This document shows positions 8,483 to 15,387 of a stretch of DNA of 15,387 nt, piece by piece. The number at the start of each line of letters is the position of its first letter. Within the stretch, counting starts at the first letter, position 1. Under the pieces are notes generated by a model. That model saw only the letters and a program-made list of their open reading frames with translations, was not told the DNA's origin and did no database searches. The stretch is from Zancudomyces culisetae (lineage: Eukaryota; Kickxellomycota; Harpellomycetes; Harpellales; Legeriomycetaceae): NCBI GenBank assembly GCA_001969505.1, contig LSSK01000498.1, forward strand, positions 1 through 15,387, written 5' to 3'. The translations under genes and the position numbers were made by a program.

Positions 8483-9467
8483 TCACTCTTCAACATCATC
8501 TTTGGGTTTTGTCAACTCTGCCAACGCATTCAAAAACATCGCATTACACATCTTTGCATAAGGATTCTCTCTGACTTGGGCCATCTTCGCGACTTCATTT
8601 CCACATTCAGCACCCACTTCAAAATTTGCAAGAGCACACTCATCGTCACCTAATGCTCGCTTTATAATTCCTCGCTGTGTGTATGCTTGACCCAATAGGG
8701 TGGAATCGCAATTACCTAGTTCAATGGTGGTGTCGAGGTCGGATAGCGCCAAATCGTTTTTACCTAGCAGACGATACACTTGTGCTCTATTTTACATCAT
8801 TGATAAGTTTAGTCCATAAAAATACAGAAAAATTAAAGGAGAAATGATATATACCGTGTTGATAAACATATATTGTATTTTTATTTTTACCTATTGTTGT
8901 AAGCCGAGGGGTATTTTGGATATTTTGCGATTATTTGCGATAGAATCTCTAGAGCCGCGTCTAAATCACCGCCTTCAGCAAGCAAAACAGCCCTTTTCTC
9001 GTCACTTTTAATCAAAGTTAAGGATTCTTGATCAATACCAAATGAATCTAGAGCAGAATCAGTTTCATATCTTTATGTCTTTGAAACATTTATTTTTGTA
9101 CCAGAAAAATATTCCACAAAAATGGCTTTTGTACAGTTTAATTAAAAACATCAAGCTAGGTTGCATAAAAAAGTAAACGAGTAGAATGCTGACCTTTTTC
9201 TGGCTCAATTTCAGCGTGTGCGTGATTGCTATCACCCACTGTTCCAAGTAGTTGTTCCCTGGTGAATTCCTCCTCGATTCCTATTTCAGGTTGAACGCGT
9301 ACTCGGTTAATTCGCACAATAAATTAAACATTCACACCAAAATCGTGTGTTATCTATTCTTACAACACCTCATTGAGGTGCATTATATAAATAAAAGTGT
9401 ACATACCTCCTCCACCCATAATAGCTTCGATTATTTTCGAATCTCTTTCCGAAAGTGCAGAATTCAT
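8483..9467 (-). CDS. TTC36: TTC36-like tetratricopeptide repeat protein (4 exons)
   Basis: Exons on -: 9467-9407, 9280-9194, 9047-8891 and 8786-8483, joining in phase to 202 residues, close to the size of animal TTC36. Introns are 126, 146 and 104 nt. An in-frame TAG four codons before the ATG makes this the first possible start. The TPR core spans about residues 55-165: an AEGGDLDAALEIL helix pair, then AYNNRAQVYRLLG across the exon 3/4 junction, then AYTQRGIIKRALGDDECAL. The tail carries ENPYAKMCN (175-183), the diagnostic TTC36 feature. TPR folds are protein-binding scaffolds; the molecular role in fungi is not known to me. Exon 2 could instead start at an AG 19 nt earlier or so (AACCGAG), adding a few residues in frame. 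The intron 2 donor (GTCAGC) is unusual, so the junction near residue 49 is the weakest part. Confidence 0.85.
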
Positions 9468-10789
9468 TTTCTTTATCTATTCTTCTGTCTTCTTCAATTC
9501 TATGACAATTTAGGTGTCTCTTTCTTTTATTTAGCTCACTTCTACTACCCAAAACAAATAAATGTATTCAATTAGATTATTATTCCCCAGAAATGGAAGG
9601 TTATATGAAAACAAAATTGATGATTTACTCAAAATTTATCGAAATTCTTTAGCTTTTGACAGTCTATTTACCCTTTATTGCGTTATAATTCAGTTTCTGC
9701 TATCTTTTACGTTCTTCTGGATGGGTTTCCTTGCATATAGCTTTATAATATTTTACGCAGAATTGGCGTGAGAAACTCAGAAATTACTGTAAAATGATAT
9801 ATGCTCCGAAATCCCAAGAATTTAATTGGCAAGCTACTTGAAACGCACAGGGCTGCTTAACCATTTGCTTGGATTAATTGGCAATAAGACAAAAAATTAA
9901 TGTCATATGACCAAGAAATTTGTGATGAGTAATTATCTAGCAGTTGGATTTATTTCTCACAAGCATTTGCATCGCCATTCATTCTAAAAGCCTTTTTGAG
10001 GATTGGGGGAGGGATTGGAGGAGGTGTGGAGAGTAAAAAGGGAGTTTGGAGTAGGTTTGTAGAGGGCTCACCAACCAACCACAAACAATATTTTTGTGTG
10101 TGATAATAAAATGAACAGATTTAGGCAATTCCCATTTTATCTTTCTTTACCAAAATAGTTATTGTGATTGTCGTTACCGAGTTTCAGGCAAAGCGAGGAG
10201 ACACAAATATTAAAGAAAGTTAGTAATTCGCACATGTATCACTTAGAGTGGGTATGCCAAAATGTGTACCTATCTTTACTATGCTTTTATACCTTCCAAA
10301 TGCAGAAACAGATTTATACACGTTCTGTAGACAAATACACCAAATTCAAACGCCAAAAATAAATAAATATAGTGTTTAGAACGCTGGTTTTGCTAATAGG
10401 TGTGGCGTCGGGGTGGCTATTGGAAAAAGTGTTTCCACATCATCCAAACTTGTATATTTTTAATTCTATTCACAACTTGGTACCTGTTATATTTGGAGTT
10501 AAATGAATGCCGTTGTAAAAACTTGGCGGGAACTCCGGGTTTAAACGAATTTATTTTCTAATGTTAATTTGGAAAGCTGAGAGAAATCGGGAGACCTTGT
10601 TGAATAACTGTTATTTTATGGTCATAGTAGTTGGCAGGAACAATGCCAGAACAGTACTCTTCCTTGTTTCTAATTTAAAAGCAACAAAAGCTCAGCCAAG
10701 AAAACAGAAAAGAGAAAGAAAAAAAAAAGTAAATAGAAATTCTTATGAACAAATTATTATGTCTGTTGAGATTTATAGTTATTATTTAC

Positions 10790-10881
10790 TGCTGGTGAGC
10801 ATAATCTACTTTGAAAGTTGGAAAAAAAATGTGTGGTGTATTAACTGCAACACAGAGCATTCTTAGTGCTCATCACCAGCA
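10790..10881. repeat. Imperfect inverted repeat (hairpin)
   Basis: TGCTGGTGAGCA at 10790-10801 pairs with TGCTCATCACCAGCA at 10867-10881: nine continuous pairs, a 3-nt bulge, then three more, enclosing 65 nt. A second small hairpin follows (AATTACC at 10881-10887 with GGTAATT at 10897-10903). Inverted repeats of this size can arise by chance in 15 kb. Confidence 0.4.
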
Positions 10882-11166
10882 ATTACCCATTAGAATGGTA
10901 ATTATGGCGATCAGACGTGGGGATGAGAGAGCGTTAGAAAAAAAAAGGTGGGGAGGGGGGAAGGAAAGGAATATGTAGGAGTGGGGGAGGAGGGTCACAA
11001 TAAAAAGATGTTGGTTTAATTGACACACTAACTTTTACCTCATGTTGGGATTACCGAGGATTGCTCCATAAATTGATGTTGAAAACTAATTCCAATAAAA
11101 AAAGGAAACAATCAAACAATTGCTCCAATGCTGGAGGAATTGTGAAGTGCGTAGGGTGGTAGTGAA

Positions 11167-11193
11167 GGGCGAGTAAGGGGTGAGGGTTGGGGG
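11167..11193 (+). other. G-quadruplex motif
   Basis: Four G runs (GGG, GGGG, GGG, GGGGG) are separated by loops of 7, 3 and 2 nt, which fits the G3+N1-7 pattern. It lies on the + strand, the sense strand for ATP-citrate lyase. Confidence 0.6.
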
Positions 11194-11226
11194 TAGTGGC
11201 TCAGAAGGAATATAGTTAATCAACTG

Positions 11227-11321
11227 TTTTTCATTTTCATTTTCATTTTCCTTTCCCTTTTCATTTTCGTTTTCCTTTTCATTTTCATTTTCACTTTCAC
11301 TTTCACTTTCCTTTTATTTTT
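11227..11321. repeat. Degenerate hexamer repeat (TTTTCA and variants)
   Basis: About fifteen units of TTTTCA, TTTTCC, TTTTCG and TTTCAC run in tandem over some 95 nt; the + strand is nearly pure T/C with a regularly spaced A. It abruptly follows a G-rich block. Reverse complement units read TGAAAA. Confidence 0.85.
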
Positions 11322-12017
11322 CCATTGCATTTTTGTGAACTGTGTAATTGTGGTTGGCTAGCAAATGTACAGTTCGGAATCAACGAAATGTTTCCAATTT
11401 CCAAACTTTCAATTTACTTGGTTTTAGATGAAATTGAGGCCATGATTTTTAATGGATTTTCTTTGATGTCCACCATGTTACAGAACAAACGGAAACCCAC
11501 TAATAAAAAACAAAGGAAAAAGCGAAAATCAGTCAAGATGAATTCCGGACTAATTGGGACACATCTCTCAAGCATTATTTGAAAGGGGAGGGGAGGAACT
11601 AGTGTGGAGCTTTCACCCTTTTCACCCTCCTTTCTGAGATTGCACTTTGAGCTGAATTAGGCTTAAACAATGACAACATCTGAGTAAGATTGGGAAGGGG
11701 AAGGTAGGGCCTAGTTAAACAAATTCTCCTAAAAAAAGCACAAGAATGAAAACAGCAGACAAATGTCACTCATTTTCTTTGGGAGGGTGAGGAGAGGGGA
11801 TATAGAGATAAAAGCGTTTTTGAATATATTTACAAACTGCCTATGCTTATTTGGTCAAAGAATCCATGAGCAAGGTGGTCAAAAATAAATAAATGCAAAT
11901 ACCGAAAGTAAACACCGAAAAGCAGCAAACACTGAAACAATTGTTTTTTTTTTTTCAAACTCAAACTGGTCACCAAGACATGTAAAAAAAATAGTAGTTT
12001 GACAGTGGCTCAAATAA

Positions 12018-12043
12018 GGGGGGAGGGGGGAAGGGGAAAGGGG
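12018..12043 (+). other. G-quadruplex motif in a polypurine block
   Basis: G6-A-G6-AA-G4-AAA-G4, with loops of 1-3 nt, is the strongest quadruplex pattern in the window. It lies about 840 nt upstream of the ATP-citrate lyase start, on the sense strand. The same block contains several AGGGG (STRE-like) pentamers. Confidence 0.7.
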
Positions 12044-12596
12044 AGGAGTTGGAGGTTCCTAAAGTTGAAAGGAGAAACACTATCTCCCATAATAAACCAA
12101 GGCTTAGCATGTTTTTGTTTTAAATTGGAAAGGTGTGAAAAAGGACAATTTTTGTTTTCAAAAGAAAATGAGAAAAAGGGAAAAAAGCCTGAATAAACCG
12201 AAATGCGGAAAAGGCGCGCTTGTTGTCTTTGTAAGCAGGTGATATTTTGTTGAAAATGACTGGGGCTAATTTCGCAAACACTTGAATTATGTCCAATTTT
12301 CTGCATAATTAAACTTTTCTTTTTCTTTTTGCCTATACATTTTTTTTGTTTGGATCCAGAAAGAAAATAACTGAAATAAATAGCATATGAAAAAAAAAAT
12401 TTTTGAAAAAAAAGAATGCCTGATTGTGATAAAGATATTCATTTGGTCAATAAAGAATATTGAAAAGCATACAAAAGGTGCAATTTGAATGGTTTAGGAA
12501 ACACAAAAAATTATATAATAGCACAGGCTTTCCATAACCCGCCTGATCTTTTTATCAACACACGGCCTGCTCACTTATTAAACAAATTTTGGTATT

Positions 12597-12632
12597 TATC
12601 TATCAATTTATCTATCAATCTATCAATCAATC
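12597..12632. repeat. TATC/AATC simple repeat
   Basis: A short array of ATCT/ATCA tetramers with slippage variants, about 36 nt long and about 250 nt before the ATP-citrate lyase start. Confidence 0.7.
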
Positions 12633-12885
12633 TGTATAGAATACGCTTCTTTTTTTTTTGTTATAGGATCAAAAAGAGAATATAGGACAGAGAAAAAATT
12701 ACTAAATAAAAACTAAACTAGAACAACAAGAAGAGTAGGTAGATTATAGTCTGGGTTTTTATTTTAATTTTTTTTATTTACAAAGAAGTTTATATTGTAT
12801 ATACCACAAGGGAAGGAAAAACGAGTTGAATAATACTCACTATATCTATTTTTATATAGTCAAAAAAAAATAGTAGCAAGAAAAG

Positions 12886-15387
12886 ATGTCAGCCAAGGCA
12901 ATTAGAGAATACGACGGAAAACTTTTGTTGGCAGAGAATCTGTTCACAGTACCAACACTCTGTGCAGACCAAACCAGGAGAGAAACATCAAGCGGAGAGT
13001 TTCTGTTTCCAAAGACACACCTAGCGCAAGTAAGGTTTGAGTTGCCCAAGGTAAATAGCAAAGAGGCACTTGATGCAGCAATTAGACAAGAACTGGAAAG
13101 AGTAGAGGTATACAATCCATGGCTCAAAACCACAAAGCTGGTGGTGAAGCCTGACCAGCTTATCAAGCGCCGGGGAAAGAGTGGATTGTTATTGATCAAC
13201 CAAGATTGGTCAGATGTCAAGAACTGGATTGCAGAGCGGGCATTCAAGGAAATCAAGATAGGAGCTGTCTCAGGGGTAATAAAGGTGTTTGTAATCGAGC
13301 CATTTTTACCACACACAGCATCGGAGGAATACTATGTGTGTATTCAAACTCATAGGGAGGGAGATGAAATTTTGTTTACACATGAGGGAGGAGTAGATAT
13401 TGGAGATGTGGATAGTAAGGCAACACGGTGCTTTATTCCAGTCAATGGAGATTTCCCAGAGAAGAAGGAGTTGACAGAAAAGCTGTTTGGAGCAGTGGAC
13501 ACAGAAAGTAAAAAGGCAGCACTGTATGGATTTGTAGAGAGATTGTACGCAGTATTTGTGAGATTGAACTTCACATACTTGGAAATAAACCCATTGGTGG
13601 TTATGGAAAGAGAAGGCAAAGGAGTTGAGGTAGTTCCATTGGATATGGCAGCCAAGTTGGACCAGACTGCAGAGTTTGAATCGGGATCATTGTGGGCATC
13701 ATCAAGGATGACAGAGGAATTCAAGGCACGAAGTGTAAAGACAGCATTTGGGGGACCACCAATGGAGTTCCCAGCACCATTTGGACGTGAATTGACACCA
13801 GAAGAGGCATATGTACAAGAACTTGACTCAAAGACGGGAGCCAGTTTGAAGTTGACGATCTTGAATCCAAAGGGAAGAGTGTGGACAATGGTGGCAGGAG
13901 GAGGAGCATCAGTGGTGTATGCTGATGCAATTGCAGCATATGGATGTGCAGCAGAGTTGGCCAACTATGGTGAGTATTCAGGAGCACCATCAGAGAATCA
14001 GACTTATGAATATGCAAAGACCATTCTTGAGTTGATGACACGAGAGAGACATGCAGATGGCAAGGTACTGATTATTGGAGGAGGAATTGCCAACTTTACC
14101 AACGTAGCAACCACATTCAAGGGAATTATCCGCGCATTGAAGGAGCTTAAGACACAGTTGATATCAAATGATATTAAAATATACGTTCGCCGTGCTGGAC
14201 CAAACTGGCAGGAGGGATTGAGAATGATGAGAGAGTTGGGAGACGTGTTGGGAGTTGAGATTCGCGTATTTGGACCAGAAACACATATCACAGCAATAGT
14301 TCCATTGGCATTAGGAAAGAAATCAGCCAGTGTGGTGGATTTCAGAGATAACCTAAGAAAACAGATCCCCGACACACCTGCACCAGGCACACCAATCGAA
14401 GACAGCCTTTCAGGCTTCCAAACACCGTTATCTGGATCTGCCAAGATAGATTCTAAGGCACCTAGCATGACCAAGCTAGTGCAGCCAGTGGTAGAAGCCT
14501 CACCCGGAAGCTGGTATGCTCCATTTGATTCAAACACACGGTCGATTGTATTTGGAATGCAACCACGTGCAGTCCAGGGTATGTTGGACTTTGACTTTAT
14601 CTGCAAGCGATCACGGCCATCTGTTGCCTGTATAGTGTATCCATTTAGTGGTAACCACGTGCAAAAATTCTACTGGGGGACACAAGAAACACTATTGCCA
14701 GTCTTTTCATCGTTGTCTGAGGCTATCAAGCGCTCACCCGATGTTTCAGTTGCAGTCAACTTTGCCTCATGCCGCTCAGTTTACGAGACAACCATGGAAA
14801 TGATGACATATGACAACATCAAATGTATCGCAATTATTGCCGAGGGTGTCCCTGAGCGTCGAGCCAGACAACTGTTGTGCGAAGCAAACAAACGCAACCT
14901 GTTGTTGATAGGTCCAGCAACAGTCGGAGGCATCAAGCCAGGCTGCTTCAAGATCGGAAACACTGGAGGAATGATGGACAACATTGCATCATCCAAGCTG
15001 TACTTTCCAGGTTCAGTCGCATATGTCAGCAAGAGTGGAGGTATGTCTAACGAACTCAACAACATCATTTCGCGAACCACTGACGGTGTGTACGAAGGTG
15101 TTGCCATTGGTGGTGACAGATACCCCGGCTCGACATTCTTGGACCACTTGTTGCGCTACGAAGCCGATCCAAACGTCAAACTGATGGTTTTGTTGGGTGA
15201 AGTCGGTGGTGTTGAAGAATACCGTGTTGCCGAAGCCGTCAAATCCAAGAAATTGACCAAGCCAATCGTCGCCTGGTGTATTGGAACTTGCGCAAAGATG
15301 TTTGGTGCTGAAGTCCAATTTGGCCACGCCGGCGCCCTTGCCAACACCGATTTGGAAACTGCCGAAGCAAAGAATGCCGGTCTACGT
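12886..15387 (+). CDS. ACLY: ATP-citrate lyase, single-chain form (3' end beyond window)
   Basis: It makes cytosolic acetyl-CoA and oxaloacetate from citrate, CoA and ATP, feeding lipid synthesis and acetylation. The frame runs 834 codons with no intron and leaves the window open. In-frame TAG-TAG at 12871-12876 just upstream fixes the start (MSAKAIREYDGKLLL). In order: an ATP-grasp/succinyl-CoA synthetase beta-like part (1 to about 320); the citrate-binding region with VAGGGASVVY (336-345), IIGGGIANFTN (396-406) and GPETHITAIV (463-472); a Ser/Thr/Pro-rich linker (about 479-545); then the alpha-like CoA-binding part from about 550, with VGGIKPGCFKIGNTGG and the active-site histidine in FGHAGA (His814). 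Family members are about 1100 residues, so the missing piece is the C-terminal citrate-synthase-like domain. Both halves are in one chain, unlike the two-gene ascomycete form. The linker is where the animal enzyme is phosphorylated; here that is only a possibility. Codon choice changes strongly from start to end. Confidence 0.97.
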   Translation, partial: MSAKAIREYDGKLLLAENLFTVPTLCADQTRRETSSGEFLFPKTHLAQVRFELPKVNSKEALDAAIRQELERVEVYNPWLKTTKLVVKPDQLIKRRGKSGLLLINQDWSDVKNWIAERAFKEIKIGAVSGVIKVFVIEPFLPHTASEEYYVCIQTHREGDEILFTHEGGVDIGDVDSKATRCFIPVNGDFPEKKELTEKLFGAVDTESKKAALYGFVERLYAVFVRLNFTYLEINPLVVMEREGKGVEVVPLDMAAKLDQTAEFESGSLWASSRMTEEFKARSVKTAFGGPPMEFPAPFGRELTPEEAYVQELDSKTGASLKLTILNPKGRVWTMVAGGGASVVYADAIAAYGCAAELANYGEYSGAPSENQTYEYAKTILELMTRERHADGKVLIIGGGIANFTNVATTFKGIIRALKELKTQLISNDIKIYVRRAGPNWQEGLRMMRELGDVLGVEIRVFGPETHITAIVPLALGKKSASVVDFRDNLRKQIPDTPAPGTPIEDSLSGFQTPLSGSAKIDSKAPSMTKLVQPVVEASPGSWYAPFDSNTRSIVFGMQPRAVQGMLDFDFICKRSRPSVACIVYPFSGNHVQKFYWGTQETLLPVFSSLSEAIKRSPDVSVAVNFASCRSVYETTMEMMTYDNIKCIAIIAEGVPERRARQLLCEANKRNLLLIGPATVGGIKPGCFKIGNTGGMMDNIASSKLYFPGSVAYVSKSGGMSNELNNIISRTTDGVYEGVAIGGDRYPGSTFLDHLLRYEADPNVKLMVLLGEVGGVEEYRVAEAVKSKKLTKPIVAWCIGTCAKMFGAEVQFGHAGALANTDLETAEAKNAGLR

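Larger units (their letters stand above)
9468..12885. other. 3.4-kb gene-free divergent region between TTC36 and ATP-citrate lyase
   Basis: No reading frame here has recognisable protein content or joins in phase to a neighbour; frames such as 9562-9771, 10168-10362, 10561-10866 and 11325-11582 look like chance. The region is far longer than the other spacers in this window (252-513 nt). It contains at least six G-rich purine blocks, all on the + strand (about 10000-10068, 10947-10993, 11150-11193, 11584-11597, 11692-11709, 11780-11800 and 12016-12053), a TTTTCA-like repeat, a TATC/AATC repeat and a small inverted repeat. It probably holds the promoters of both flanking genes. A long 5' leader or noncoding transcript for ATP-citrate lyase is possible but not shown. 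Confidence 0.55.

Noticed and set aside
9295-9300. ACGCGT cell-cycle (MCB) element
   Set aside because: It lies in the first intron of TTC36, next to the acceptor, not at a promoter of a cell-cycle gene; a single hexamer is expected by chance.
9562-9771. 69-codon hydrophobic + frame
   Set aside because: It has no homology I recognise, sits in the TTC36 upstream region, and its composition matches AT-rich noncoding DNA.
10523-10532. E2F-like TTGGCGGGAA
   Set aside because: It is a single copy, 1 kb from TTC36 and 2.4 kb from ATP-citrate lyase, neither of which is an expected E2F target.
12010-12306. 98-codon - frame
   Set aside because: Its Pro/Leu end is simply the antisense of the G-rich block at 12018-12053, and the rest has no domain features.
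11848-12454. Two copies of ATTTGGTCAA upstream of ATP-citrate lyase
   Set aside because: A repeated 10-mer within 3 kb of AT-rich DNA is expected by chance.
1-15387. CRISPR array, insertion sequence, operon or bacterial ribosome binding sites
   Set aside because: The window is eukaryotic, with introns in four genes; no spaced direct repeats or transposase-like frames were seen.

Overview
The window looks like nuclear DNA of a eukaryote with short spliceosomal introns and AT-rich intergenic sequence, most likely an early-diverging (zygomycete-type) fungus. The reasons are: a single-chain ATP-citrate lyase (Ascomycota normally carry it as two genes), a TTC36-type TPR gene, compact genes, and introns of about 60-150 nt that begin GT and almost always end TAG. 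The taxonomic call is inference; no rRNA or lineage marker is present.

Layout: an upstream leader with small uORFs (1-1044); a three-exon bZIP transcription factor on + (1045-2579); a 252-nt convergent gap; MCM2, a replicative helicase subunit, on - (2832-5843), whose start codon seems to be cut off from the rest of the gene by an intron; an eight-exon gene on - (6334-7969) that reconstructs as shugoshin, the centromeric cohesin protector; a four-exon TTC36-like TPR gene on - (8483-9467); a 3.4-kb gene-free divergent region (9468-12885) with repeated G-rich blocks and a TTTTCA-type repeat; and the first 834 codons of ATP-citrate lyase on + (12886 to the window end).

Four genes needed reconstruction across introns by matching reading phase, and the shugoshin gene is visible only after splicing: its C-terminal signature is split between two exons of 61 and 43 nt. 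MCM2 and shugoshin are neighbours in the same orientation and both act in the chromosome cycle. ATP-citrate lyase supplies cytosolic acetyl-CoA and is unrelated to them. The bZIP protein resembles the ATF4/CYS3-type group in its basic region.

The least expected signal is a codon-usage gradient that follows transcription. In both long genes, on opposite strands, the 5' part uses purine-ending synonyms (GCA, CCA, GGA, AGA) and the 3' part uses pyrimidine-ending ones (GCT/GCC, CCT, GGT, CGC/CGT). No mobile element, CRISPR array, tRNA or rRNA was found.
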